A stretch of DNA of 64,000 bases from Martelella sp. NC20 (lineage in GTDB: Bacteria; Pseudomonadota; Alphaproteobacteria; Rhizobiales; Rhizobiaceae): positions 3,832,001-3,896,000 of the forward strand of contig NZ_CP054861.1 in the NCBI RefSeq assembly GCF_013459645.1, written 5' to 3'. The translations under genes and the position numbers were made by a program. A model generated the notes under the pieces. That model was given only the letters and a program-made list of their open reading frames with translations. It was not told the DNA's origin and ran no database searches. Of this stretch, positions 44,771 through 53,605 are shown one piece after another. Position 1 is the first letter of the stretch. Each line of letters begins with the position of its first letter.

Positions 44771-47400
44771 CAGTCGCTCACCGAGAGGTAATCATTATTG
44801 AGATCGAGCCTGGTCTTGCCGCTTGATCCCATCAGCAGGCCGGCAATGATCGTGCCGATATGGCTGGCGTTGAGCTTCAGAACGCCGCCCTCGAACAGGA
44901 ATGGACGCTGACCGTTATTGAGCACCACAAACTGGTCGGCATTGACTGCAAAGCGCGATCGCTGCACGCCGCCCTCCGTGTAGATTTCGAGGTAGAACCC
45001 GCTTTCGCGATAGATCCCGCCCGTGCCCGCCCGCAGCAACACGGAAAACCGCGCATTGACGCCGCTCTGATCAGCCGCCGCTGCAAACTTCACCTGTCCG
45101 GACGCGAAATTCTCGTTCAACTGAGCGGAAAGCTCTGTCGTCTGTTCTGCAAGCGCTTCATCGGCGGTGGCGCGGGCAATCGTTTCCTCGACAATCGCCG
45201 CCGTTGCATCATCCAGCTCCGCGCCGAAAATTGTGATCTGTTGCGCAAGCGCCTCGTCTTCCGTCGCGCGCACCAGCCGTTCTTCCGTGATCTGGGCAAG
45301 CGCATTACCGGTCTGCTGCCTCAGTTCCAGACGGTCAAGCAGGCCGACGGAGCCTTGCAGCGACATCGATGTGACGATGTCTGCGAGCCGCAAATTCTGA
45401 TAATCAAAATCAGCCTGCATCTCCTCGAAACGTCTACGCACATCCTCGCCCACAGTCTCAAGCGTAACATCGAGGTCGGCGAGCACATTCGGCGTTGTCA
45501 CCGACAACCAGGCGGACCATTCCGTCGGCCGGGTCGAGGCCGGCACATAGCGCCCGCGCACCTCATATTCGGTGTTGGGCTGGAACACCGGCTGCAGCAG
45601 CGCATAATAGGGGCTGGCATAGCGCGTGCTGTCGCTGTCGAAGACAACGTCGCCGGACGCCGCATGCCGCACCTGCACCCAAACCCGCTCGACATCCTCC
45701 AGCCCGCCAGCCCATGAAACCCGGATGGTCGGCCGCCAGGCCGCGCCGGAGGCGTCGTAAAGCGTCGCAGGCTGAACCGTCCAACCGGTCATCACCTGGG
45801 TTGGAACGCCGATCTTGCCGACCCATCCAACCGCCGTCGGCAGAGCATCTGCCGCAGACCAGTCATAATCGGCCGGGTCGATTTCCTTCAGTGACACGAC
45901 GACATTCGCGCTCATGGGCGCTGCGACGGCGACAATCAGGAATTTCTTGTTGTCATAGCCGTTGCGCACGCTTGTCCACGACACGACGTCATTCGGCTCC
46001 AGCGGCCATGCATCCGGCGGCAGGCATATCTGATGCGCGCGGAACCGGCGCGCATCGTTGAGCATCGCCAGCATCAGCCGCTGCACCTGCCCGCCATGGG
46101 GGCAGGCTTCGAAGCTCACGCCCTGCGGCAGGCGGCGGTTGCCGTCCAGCACTTCCAGCGCGCTGTCATAACGCGCCGGCGCATCCTTCATCGTCCACTT
46201 CTCAGCCGGCTCCGGATAGGTCGCCTCGACCGCGTTGACGGTATCGTCAAGCGATCCATGCGGGGAAAACGACTGCCCCTTCGTGATGACGACATCATCG
46301 TCCGAAAAGGCATAGACCGCGCTGCCCGGCGCGCCGACCGAAATCTTGAACACGCCGCCGACCTCGGCAAGCCGGGCATTGCAGGCAAGCCGCAGTTCCT
46401 CGATCGCGTCGAGCGGACGTTGGTCACCGCGAAACTCATAACCACCCCGAAATGCAGGAACCGGGCCGGCGCCGTCATCGACCAGAGCGTCCGCCTCATT
46501 CATCGCCGCCATCCAGTTGGCGGCGGGCAGCCGATAGGCGCTCAGGTTCTGACCGCCATAGATCCACTGATTGCCGCAATAGATGCCGCGAATGACATTG
46601 TAGGTAATCACCGGCAGATTGTTCGACGGTTCCCATGTCGCCGGATTGTCCCATCGGTGTGCGCCACTGCCGCCGACGGAACTGTCCTTGCGCGGATCGT
46701 AGAGCGGGATTGAGCCCAGCTCGAACAGCATGTTCGGCGCGCTCGAAAACAGGTCGCGGTCGTAGCGGCAGGTCACGATTGCGTAAGTGACGCCTCGACC
46801 GATCATAGCACTGGCAAACGGCCGGTCGGCATCGCTGCCGAAACGCGAGACAAGATAGCTGTCGGCCGATGTCTGCGAGCCGTCGTAGAATTTCACCCAC
46901 ATGTAATCAGCGCCGCCGCGCCGATATTCGGCCACCGGATAACCGAGCTCGCCATGCGCCTCACCGGTCAGAAGCGTCAGTTTCTGGTCATCCGCCCAAA
47001 CGCCGTTGAGCCCGGACTGCGGCAGGCTGCTCAGTTCGATCACGTCGACGAAGTAGGCGTTCGGCGTTCCGTCGATATCACCCCAGGTGCCCGCATATTT
47101 GCGCCGCCCAGCGGTTGCGTAATCGCCGGCGATGAAGGTGAGCGGCTGATTGTCGCCCATCCGGATCGACAGGTTGACGCCGCGATCGCGGGTGTCGGCC
47201 TTCTGCTGTTTGCCGGTAATTGCCTTTTGCAGCAGGCTGGCGCCGACGCTGAGACCGATGCCAATAATAGCCTGCCCCACGGCGCCGAGCGAACCGATCC
47301 AGCCGGCGACGGCCCCGATCGCGCCAAGCAGTGGCGCGGCATGCGCCGCCGTCGCCGCGCAGAGAAACGCGGCCAGCGTATAAAGCGGAAATCGTGTCAT
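44770..47400 (-). CDS. Tail tip / host specificity protein J-like
   Basis: An 876-aa central tail-tip protein of the lambda J/GTA gp15 class. Hydrophobic N-terminus (about 5-60), a large tail-hub region (about 70-530; GIYCGNQWIYGGQNLSAYRL, VNAVEATYPEPAEKW), a fibronectin-like segment (about 540-640), a coiled coil (about 645-760) and a DUF1983-like C-terminal attachment domain (ADQFVVLNNGQRPFLFEGGV). It is expected to cap the tail and contact the host. It follows the NlpC/P60-like gene by 2 nt, the usual order. Confidence 0.85.
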   Translation of the reverse strand: MTRFPLYTLAAFLCAATAAHAAPLLGAIGAVAGWIGSLGAVGQAIIGIGLSVGASLLQKAITGKQQKADTRDRGVNLSIRMGDNQPLTFIAGDYATAGRRKYAGTWGDIDGTPNAYFVDVIELSSLPQSGLNGVWADDQKLTLLTGEAHGELGYPVAEYRRGGADYMWVKFYDGSQTSADSYLVSRFGSDADRPFASAMIGRGVTYAIVTCRYDRDLFSSAPNMLFELGSIPLYDPRKDSSVGGSGAHRWDNPATWEPSNNLPVITYNVIRGIYCGNQWIYGGQNLSAYRLPAANWMAAMNEADALVDDGAGPVPAFRGGYEFRGDQRPLDAIEELRLACNARLAEVGGVFKISVGAPGSAVYAFSDDDVVITKGQSFSPHGSLDDTVNAVEATYPEPAEKWTMKDAPARYDSALEVLDGNRRLPQGVSFEACPHGGQVQRLMLAMLNDARRFRAHQICLPPDAWPLEPNDVVSWTSVRNGYDNKKFLIVAVAAPMSANVVVSLKEIDPADYDWSAADALPTAVGWVGKIGVPTQVMTGWTVQPATLYDASGAAWRPTIRVSWAGGLEDVERVWVQVRHAASGDVVFDSDSTRYASPYYALLQPVFQPNTEYEVRGRYVPASTRPTEWSAWLSVTTPNVLADLDVTLETVGEDVRRRFEEMQADFDYQNLRLADIVTSMSLQGSVGLLDRLELRQQTGNALAQITEERLVRATEDEALAQQITIFGAELDDATAAIVEETIARATADEALAEQTTELSAQLNENFASGQVKFAAAADQSGVNARFSVLLRAGTGGIYRESGFYLEIYTEGGVQRSRFAVNADQFVVLNNGQRPFLFEGGVLKLNASHIGTIIAGLLMGSSGKTRLDLNNDYLSVSD

Positions 47401-47402
47401 TG

Positions 47403-47828
47403 TTACCCGATGCGGAAGCCGCGCGTTGCGCTCAGAAGATCGACCGTGCCGAAACCGGACGGCCGCAGGACAAGGATGCGCTCGCCGTTGACGACGCCGA
47501 GCGCGAACCCGAAACCGTCATCTGACGGAATGGCCGCAACATCGCCGAGGCGGGCGCGGGAGATATGGATTTCCGGCAGGATCGTTGCGACGAGGCCGCC
47601 GAGATCGGCAAAGCCGTCATTGCGCAGTACGCGCAGCGCGCCGACGCCGGAGGCGTAACGCTGCCGCCAGGGCGAAACGATATCCTCGCCCGTCAGCGCT
47701 TCAGCCAGATTGCCGACCAGCCCGACAAGGCAATCATGATCGCCCCACGAAAACGGCGTCCGGCGCATGTCATCGCAGGCGGCATCAAACCGCGCCCGCC
47801 ATCCATCGATACGCTGAAGCTCTCTCAT
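47403..47828 (-). CDS. Tail-tip DUF6950/NlpC-P60-like protein
   Basis: A 141-aa protein with an FSWGDHDCLVGLVGNLAEAL segment near the N-terminus, in which the Cys lies where NlpC/P60 peptidases have the nucleophile. I assign it to the DUF6950 family tentatively. The ATG at 47828 overlaps the upstream stop (ATGA). In siphophages and GTAs a peptidase in this position helps the tail tip cross peptidoglycan. Confidence 0.7.
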   Translation of the reverse strand: MRELQRIDGWRARFDAACDDMRRTPFSWGDHDCLVGLVGNLAEALTGEDIVSPWRQRYASGVGALRVLRNDGFADLGGLVATILPEIHISRARLGDVAAIPSDDGFGFALGVVNGERILVLRPSGFGTVDLLSATRGFRIG

Positions 47829-48448
47829 GCGTCGCGCCCCCATGGAATATCCCAGTTCTCGACAACGCCGGAATATCGGCCCCACTGATCATCCTGCCGC
47901 CGCTTCTGACCCTCATAGGAAGATTTCAGCGGATTGGTGCGCGCAAGCATCGCGATCGCGGCCGAGATCACATTGAGCGTGATCCCGCCCTCCTCGCCCG
48001 CCGCCGGCGTTGCGACCGGTTCGCCGTCGACAATGCCGAGGAATGTGATTTCCGCCGGCCCGGCCGCCTGCCCCGTCGCAGGATCAAGCAGGAGCTGATG
48101 CACCTCGACAGCCGCAAGCCGCGCATCCCAGCCGCGCACGAGCTGCTGCACCCCGGGCGCGATCTGCGACAACGTGATATCGACAGTCTGGATCGTCATA
48201 TCGGAAACCCGAGGGATTTCCGGAACCTCAAGATTGACATCGCCCAGATAGATCCGCGTCACAATCGCGCCGCTCTCGCCGTCGATCACGTCGATATCCA
48301 GATCCTCGCCGCCAGTCCAGAAGCCGAGCGACACCGGCACCCCGCTCGCCCGATCCCGCGCCGTCACATAAACCAGAGACCGGACAACAAGCCCGTTCTC
48401 GCGCGCGCCGGTAAGCGCCGCCATGAAACTTGTCGAAACGCTTTTCAT
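47825..48448 (-). CDS. Tail-tip assembly protein
   Basis: A 207-aa protein starting MKSVSTSFMAALTGARENGL. Its composition is mainly beta strands, and it ends ...VVENWDIPWGRDA. It overlaps both neighbours by 4 nt. Position between the tape measure and J-like genes matches lambda M/L- or GTA gp13-type baseplate hub proteins, but no family was identified. Confidence 0.65.
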   Translation of the reverse strand: MKSVSTSFMAALTGARENGLVVRSLVYVTARDRASGVPVSLGFWTGGEDLDIDVIDGESGAIVTRIYLGDVNLEVPEIPRVSDMTIQTVDITLSQIAPGVQQLVRGWDARLAAVEVHQLLLDPATGQAAGPAEITFLGIVDGEPVATPAAGEEGGITLNVISAAIAMLARTNPLKSSYEGQKRRQDDQWGRYSGVVENWDIPWGRDA

Positions 48449-49080
48449 TGGACGCCCCGTTTCTGAACGATGCGGAAGGCAATGCCGGTGACAATATTGC
48501 CGGATGGCGTTCCCGATTGGAACGAACCAGGAAGAATGATGCAAGGACATGCCGGCCGTGCGAACGAACACGACGCCCCGGCAGACACAGATACGGGAAG
48601 GCGTGGGAACACCTGAAACGATCCCGTCGTTCCGCCCGCCGTCGCGACGACGTTCTCGGAGACTTCGACAAACGCATGTGTTCCGCCAGAGGCTATGATC
48701 TGGATCTTGTCCCCGATCGAAAGGCGGTATCCTGCAGGCATCCCCTCAAGAGACAGCGAACGACCATTCGCGGCCGACACGGTCACCGCCACCCCGCCTA
48801 ACCCCGCTCCCTGCGGATCGAGCTTCGGACCGCAGATGTACGGGTCGCGAAAAAGAAACGGCTCCTGCGCGCCGGCAAGCCCGTTCACAAGCGCCGAAAT
48901 CTCGTTCGCTTCCGGCAGGCGAACAGGTTGCAGTGCGATCGCCGCCGACCATAGCGGCGTGGCAAGCTCGGCCTGAAACACCACGCCAGAGCCGATCCCG
49001 GACAATTCGTCGTTTCGCTGAATTTCCCAGCGCATCGGCAACAGCGGCAAATGGTCAAAAAACTGAGCAAGCGTCTTCAT
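48445..49080 (-). CDS. Distal tail protein
   Basis: A 211-aa protein that follows the tape measure gene with a 1-nt overlap. It contains RWEIQRNDELSGIGSGVVFQ and GAQEPFLFRDPY, typical of distal tail or baseplate proteins equivalent to GTA gp12, though the match is by position and general pattern. The ATG at 49080 is preferred over the TTG before it. Confidence 0.65.
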   Translation of the reverse strand: MKTLAQFFDHLPLLPMRWEIQRNDELSGIGSGVVFQAELATPLWSAAIALQPVRLPEANEISALVNGLAGAQEPFLFRDPYICGPKLDPQGAGLGGVAVTVSAANGRSLSLEGMPAGYRLSIGDKIQIIASGGTHAFVEVSENVVATAGGTTGSFQVFPRLPVSVSAGASCSFARPACPCIILPGSFQSGTPSGNIVTGIAFRIVQKRGVQ

Positions 49081-51062
49081 CAACCGACCCTGTTCGGATT
49101 GCGCTGGATCTGCCGCATCCGCCCCGGCAGCTCATGGCGCGAGAAACTATCGATCTGCGAACGCACTTCCCGCGCGATGGCCGCAGCGTCGTTCGGGCTC
49201 GTCCCCTCGGGCACCGCGATGTTGATGCCACCGAGATTGATATTGTTGACCGTACCGCTGGCGTTGGCGGCGCCTGCGGAAAGTGCGGTCCCGATGCGAT
49301 GTCGTGGTATCACCTCACCACCGCGCGGCAGGTTCACCAGTTCCGGGCCGCGCTCGCCGACCAGTGCCATGCCGCCCTGGGTGAAATTCGTTCCGGTCGC
49401 ATGGGCGGGGAAAAGCCCACTGAGCAAGCCACCACCGAACAATCCGCCGAGTGGCCCATCGCCGAACAGCGCGGCTTGCGCTGCGGCCTCCATCAACCGG
49501 CTGATCAACCTGTCGAGTGCATCATTGCCGGTTTCGATCACCGGTATCAGCGACAGAAAACTGTCCCGGGCGCTGTCACGGAAGAAATCGGCAGTTTCGG
49601 CTGCCTGCTCCTGCTTGTCCTTTTGATCCTCGATCGCATAGGTCAGATCGCGGATCGCTTCCCGTTCGTTTTCAGTTGCGGCAGCGCCAGCGCGGCGAAG
49701 GTTCTCGAACACCTTCTTTTCTTCAGCCACCATTGCGAGCATCTGCAGCTCGTCCTGCAAAGCCTGAATAAGGTCATCGACCGCTTCGCGTTCCTTGGCC
49801 GAATCCTGCGCCGCCGCCCGGCTTGCCTTCTGGCTGGCGTCGCGCGAGGCTCTGGCTGCAAGGCGGGCCTCTGCCTCAGCCCGGATCATCTCTTCCGTCG
49901 GCGCGCCGCCCGCATCTTCATAGAGTTTGCGAACTGCCGCCATTTCCTTTTCAAGGGCAAGCTGCTCGGACGTCATCCCATTCTGGCGCTGAAGCTCCGC
50001 AGTCACCGCGCGGTTTGCCGCAAGCTTTTCTTCCAGGATTTCCCGGCCGGCATTGTAGTCTGCATAATCATCGGAAGCGCTTCGGCGCGTCTCGACACCG
50101 ATGGGGTCAAGCTCGGTCGTACCGCCGCTATCGTCGGGCACCCACCCTTCCCCGTCGCGCCAGACCATCTTCTGACCCATATCGACGCCGAGCATGTTTC
50201 CAAGGCCCGTCCAGATGCCTGCATTGCCGGCCTTCTCAAGAACCTCATCGAGCGATTTTCTAAACGAACCGAGGTTCGATACGAGCGCCGAGACCAGCCC
50301 ACTGATTTCTACCAGGCTGGATTTGACCCGGGTTCCGATGACAAGCGACATCGCTTCCCATTCTGCATTCACATCCTCCGCCTTACGCAGCAACTCCTCA
50401 TCCATGACTGCGCCCATATCGCGGGCTTCCTGACGGGCGTCGGCGATGCTCTGCCCTGCGTCATCCATCAGAGACGAAAACTGCTCGGCAGCGGTACCGC
50501 CGAACAGTTCGTCAAGCACTCGAATTTGCGCCGCACGGTCGAGTTCCCTGATCTTGCCAATCAGGGTTTCGAACATCGTTGCAGGATCTTCCAGCATCCG
50601 GGTCAGTTGCCGGGCAGAGAGGCCGAGACGCTCGAACGATTCTGCGGCAGAACCTCCGCCCGTCTTCACGAATTCATCCGCGCGGAGCTGCATCTCTTTC
50701 AGGCCATCGGTCAGCGCGTCGACCCCAACCTTATTCTTCACGGCCGCATAGCGCAGCTCCTGAAAGGCCTCGAAATCAACGCCGGCGGTCTTTGCTGCCT
50801 TGCCGAGATCGGTCACCGCGTCGACCGCCTGCTGCGTTGCCGCCACGAATGAACCGATGCCAAGTGAAGCGGCAAGGCCACCCGGCCCGCCGGAGAGCAT
50901 GCCGAACAGCGAGTCCGCTCCGCCAATCTTCGATTTGATCGACAGGAACGAACTCGCCGTGTCATTGGCTGCCGTGCGGGCCTGCATCCGGATCCGGGTC
51001 ATCGCGCCCTTGAACTCGCGATCGTCAGCCCCGATCGTGACGGGAATGTCCGGTCTGCTCAT
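49080..51062 (-). CDS. Tail tape measure protein
   Basis: A 660-aa tape measure protein: helical N-terminal region (ADDREFKGAMTRIRMQARTA), hydrophobic Gly-rich stretch (SGGPGGLAASLGIGSFVAAT), long coiled coils (about 330-480), and a C-terminal FPAHATGTNFTQGGMALVGE - RGPELVNLPRGGEVIP motif typical of the class. About 0.15 nm per residue would give a tail near 100 nm. The ATG at 51062 overlaps the stop of the frameshift extension of the tail chaperone (ATGA). Confidence 0.88.
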   Translation of the reverse strand: MSRPDIPVTIGADDREFKGAMTRIRMQARTAANDTASSFLSIKSKIGGADSLFGMLSGGPGGLAASLGIGSFVAATQQAVDAVTDLGKAAKTAGVDFEAFQELRYAAVKNKVGVDALTDGLKEMQLRADEFVKTGGGSAAESFERLGLSARQLTRMLEDPATMFETLIGKIRELDRAAQIRVLDELFGGTAAEQFSSLMDDAGQSIADARQEARDMGAVMDEELLRKAEDVNAEWEAMSLVIGTRVKSSLVEISGLVSALVSNLGSFRKSLDEVLEKAGNAGIWTGLGNMLGVDMGQKMVWRDGEGWVPDDSGGTTELDPIGVETRRSASDDYADYNAGREILEEKLAANRAVTAELQRQNGMTSEQLALEKEMAAVRKLYEDAGGAPTEEMIRAEAEARLAARASRDASQKASRAAAQDSAKEREAVDDLIQALQDELQMLAMVAEEKKVFENLRRAGAAATENEREAIRDLTYAIEDQKDKQEQAAETADFFRDSARDSFLSLIPVIETGNDALDRLISRLMEAAAQAALFGDGPLGGLFGGGLLSGLFPAHATGTNFTQGGMALVGERGPELVNLPRGGEVIPRHRIGTALSAGAANASGTVNNINLGGINIAVPEGTSPNDAAAIAREVRSQIDSFSRHELPGRMRQIQRNPNRVG

Positions 51063-51303
51063 CTCGGTTCTGCTTTCCTGCGGATGGACTGTTGCGAACC
51101 ATGGCCGGCGACGATCTCGCGAATGCGGGTATGGCTTACAGGCGAGGTCTGTGCGGACTTCCCCGTAACACCGGCAATGGCCATGGAGAGTTCGGAGGGA
51201 GTCGCGGCCCAGAAGGTGGCCGGCGACCAGTTGAGCCGCTCGGAAGCGACGGCGAGTTCGAACAGCGTCCGGACGTGGTCGGCGATCAGAACGCCGGTTG
51301 AGG
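51059..51303 (-). CDS. Tail assembly chaperone, -1 frameshift extension (gpT-like)
   Basis: This frame has no suitable start codon of its own. It continues from the slippery site at 51304-51310 as ASTGVLIADHVRTLFELAVA and then SERLNWSPATFWAATPSELS, ending RRKAEPR at TGA 51061-51059. The FW-x-x-TP-x-ELS pattern matches the rcc01693/PF09550 phage tail chaperone family. The full fusion (51693 to 51059) would be about 210 aa, the counterpart of lambda gpGT. Translation by frameshifting is inferred. Confidence 0.75.
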
Positions 51304-51693
51304 CTTTTTTCCGGTAACGGCGGCCTCCACATCTTCCAGCGGCGACGAGATTTCCCGCAATTTGTTGCCGGCCTCGATATGGGCCGTTAGTGCCTTCTCG
51401 ATGCCGGTGCGCCAGCTTGACTGATCGGCGGCCGAGATATTTTTTCCAGACAGCACCCGGGCGGCAATCTCTGCCCTGCCCTCGTCGTCATCGGCAACGG
51501 CAAGGCAGCGGATCGCGCAGGACACCGCGAAGGGCTCGAAGCCGAGCAGGCGCTGATAGACCTCGTCCATGGTCCGGGCGCTGATGGCCTGTGACAAGCG
51601 CATCAGACCGGCGAAGGTGACCGCGACGACGAAGTTTTCTTTGCCGATCGTCACTGCCGCTTCGCCGCGCAGTTCGTTGGCAAACGCCGTCAT
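51286..51693 (-). CDS. Tail assembly chaperone, short form (GTA gp10-like)
   Basis: A 135-aa protein (MTAFANELRGEAAVTIGKEN...) of the GTA-gp10/DUF3356 type, equivalent to lambda gpG. It binds the tape measure protein during tail assembly. The frame ends TGKKPQPAF; just before the end, GGA-AAA-AAG contains a slippery A-AAA-AAG, allowing a -1 shift into the next frame. Its start overlaps the tail tube stop by 1 nt. Confidence 0.8.
   Translation of the reverse strand: MTAFANELRGEAAVTIGKENFVVAVTFAGLMRLSQAISARTMDEVYQRLLGFEPFAVSCAIRCLAVADDDEGRAEIAARVLSGKNISAADQSSWRTGIEKALTAHIEAGNKLREISSPLEDVEAAVTGKKPQPAF
51304..51310 (-). promoter_or_regulatory. Programmed -1 frameshift slippery site
   Basis: A-AAA-AAG heptamer on the minus strand, in the X-XXY-YYZ frame of the short chaperone. 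A -1 shift changes AAA-AAG to AAA-AAA and continues with GCC into the 80-codon extension. It is one of the most efficient bacterial slippery sequences. Confidence 0.75.
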
Positions 51694-52109
51694 CAGGCGG
51701 CCGCCTCGAAGGCGACGTCCCCATCGAAGACGCCGGAGAGATCGCAGGTCAGCTCGCCGGTTTTATCACCCTGGAAATTCGCAGAAAGTATCCTCATGAA
51801 ACCCTCGAAAATTCCAACAGAAGGCACCGAAACCTGGTACTCCGCGAGCGTCTGGGAAAGGATATCCTCAAGCACAAGCGCCTGGGTGGCCGAGCTGACA
51901 TAGGCGCCGGAGCCAGACCAGCGGACGGACTGAACGCCGCCGATCGACGAATACCGGAGAACACCGCCCGGGTTGTCACAATCCGGCTTCGTGGTGTCGA
52001 CCTCTTCGTTGTTGATGTTGAGCGATCGCTGTTCGACGACACAGACGATGTCGAATGCTTCCGTAGCGTCGTTCTTGCGTTTGATGATCAGTTCGCGGCC
52101 CAGTGCCAT
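51693..52109 (-). CDS. Major tail (tube) protein, TP901-1/GTA gp9 type
   Basis: A 138-aa protein beginning MALGRELIIKRKNDATEAFD. The second half (ILSQTLAEYQVSVPSVGIFE, GFMRILSANFQGDKTGELTC) resembles TP901-1-type major tail proteins. It directly precedes the tail chaperone and tape measure genes, the standard place for the tube protein. Strongly expressed structural subunit. Confidence 0.78.
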   Translation of the reverse strand: MALGRELIIKRKNDATEAFDIVCVVEQRSLNINNEEVDTTKPDCDNPGGVLRYSSIGGVQSVRWSGSGAYVSSATQALVLEDILSQTLAEYQVSVPSVGIFEGFMRILSANFQGDKTGELTCDLSGVFDGDVAFEAAA

Positions 52110-52137
52110 GGCAGGTTCCTTTCAGGGAGAGGCGCGC

Positions 52138-52392
52138 TCACCAGAGCGCAACAATGTCTTCGGAGGTCGTGCCTGTGGCTTTGACGCGGCGGTAAACCCC
52201 CAGCACATAGCCAACAGGATGGTTGCGCAGCGTCACTTCCGTGCCGCCCATAGTGATGCCACAGACGTCGCCCTCTGTACCGAGATAGAGCGTCGAATAT
52301 TGCGGCAGATCGGTATCGTCGTTCGGCACGACAGGCGCGCCGAACTGGAAGGGCTGGTCGAGACCTCCCGCTTTTTTGGTGAAAGTTGTCAT
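52138..52392 (-). CDS. Spike base protein, RCAP_rcc01079-like
   Basis: An 84-aa protein (from MTTFTKKAGG) with the short pattern LPQYSTLYLGTEGDVCGITM - GGTEVTLRNHPVGY - RVKATGTTSEDIVALW, which I recognise as the GTA-associated spike base protein family. The longer open frame upstream runs into the moron cassette and is rejected. It may decorate the capsid or tail with a receptor-binding spike. Here it sits between tail terminator and tube genes. Confidence 0.7.
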   Translation of the reverse strand: MTTFTKKAGGLDQPFQFGAPVVPNDDTDLPQYSTLYLGTEGDVCGITMGGTEVTLRNHPVGYVLGVYRRVKATGTTSEDIVALW

Positions 52393-52602
52393 GACAATAG
52401 CTCCGTGTTTGCCATTCCGCTCAGTCGACATTTCATGACCGGCGGGATCTACGTTGTCTGCTCGCGCCGACGGTCGTGACCTATAGAAGACGCCCACCCG
52501 GACCGCTGAGACCTGCTCTGGGCAACGACCTGCCTGACATCTGTTTCAATCTCTTTGTTGGATGAACGAGGCATGCAGGACAGCATTCGGACCGGCGCGG
52601 CC

Positions 52603-52632
52603 TTGGCAGGCACTGTCTCAGCTGGCTATGCT
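52603..52632 (+). promoter_or_regulatory. Sigma-70-like promoter candidate for the cargo cassette
   Basis: TTGGCA (52603-52608) and TATGCT (52627-52632) separated by 18 bp, 42 bp ahead of the membrane protein start on the plus strand. It would let the cassette be expressed in the lysogen independently of late genes. Match to consensus is moderate. Confidence 0.35.
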
Positions 52633-52674
52633 TCTTCTGCCGACAGATACCGAAGTGTGATGGAAGGATCGGAC

Positions 52675-53244
52675 ATGGATGCATACGGACATCTGCGGAT
52701 ACTGGTCAGCCTCATTTTGGGGCTAGCGATCACACGGGTGCTTTCGGGTCTGTCCCGACGCTTGCAGGAGCCGGACAAAACCGACCGCATGCATGCCCAG
52801 GTTGTCTGGTCACTGGTTCTTCTTTTCGGCGCCGTTCACTTCTGGTGGTGGGAATTCGCTCTTCGCCTCATCAGCCACTGGAATTTCTGGATTTACATAT
52901 TTGTCCTGTCGTACGCCTCGTTATTTTTCCTGATGTCGACCTTGCTCTATCCCGATCACATTCAGACGAATGCTGATCGAGAGGATTTCTTTATTCGACG
53001 TAGGTATGCTTTTTTTGCCCTGTTTGCGGCCTCCTTCGCATTCGATCTGATCGACACGCTTATCAAAGGTCGGGACTATTTCACGGCACTGGGCATTTGG
53101 TACGGTGTCCGCCTCGCAGTCGGAACAGTGATCGCCTTGATCGCAATGAAAACTGAAAACAGCAGAAAACTGATGTGGCTAGGTTTGATCTGGCTTGCAG
53201 TGAATATTATCTGGATTACCGTGCGATACGGAGCGCTGGACTGA
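52675..53244 (+). CDS. Multi-span membrane protein, prophage cargo
   Basis: A 189-aa protein with about five membrane spans (near 10-28, 45-65, 70-92, 110-130 and 145-185). It starts MDAYGHLRILVSLILGLAIT with a GGAAGGA site 8 nt upstream; the longer in-frame start is less well supported. It is on the plus strand inside a minus-strand structural block and looks more AT-rich than its neighbours. No family recognised; it could be a lysogenic conversion gene. Confidence 0.7.
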   Translation: MDAYGHLRILVSLILGLAITRVLSGLSRRLQEPDKTDRMHAQVVWSLVLLFGAVHFWWWEFALRLISHWNFWIYIFVLSYASLFFLMSTLLYPDHIQTNADREDFFIRRRYAFFALFAASFAFDLIDTLIKGRDYFTALGIWYGVRLAVGTVIALIAMKTENSRKLMWLGLIWLAVNIIWITVRYGALD

Positions 53245-53605
53245 GCAAGGTAATTTGTCCGCTAATATCCTTCAAATTTCTTTGTCTGCAAGCGTCAAGC
53301 CCGATACACAACCAGTCATTTCGACGCACGATTCCGCAGGTCAGGTCGCTTGACTCATAGGCGCTTCCGAGACACATCACTTCTTATGACAGTCATGAGC
53401 CTCAATCTCCTCACTCGACGGGTTTGCCTTATCGCAGGCAAATAACCCCCGGCCTGGTTGCGTCGCGCCCCGGCCGCGGGGCAATGGCACTTGCCATCTG
53501 GCGCGCAGAATGCCGCCAATCCAGCGACATCAGATCCCCAAAAACCGAGATATCGCCCAGTCTTGCGGCCCTGTGTGCTGACGACTGTGGCAAGGAGATA
53601 AAACT
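53245..53605. other. Gap inside the cargo cassette
   Basis: About 360 bp between the membrane protein and rnk. A GC-rich inverted repeat (GCCCC/GGGGC) near 53467 could act as a weak terminator or leader hairpin. Frames on the minus strand are short and unsupported. It should contain the rnk promoter. Confidence 0.35.
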
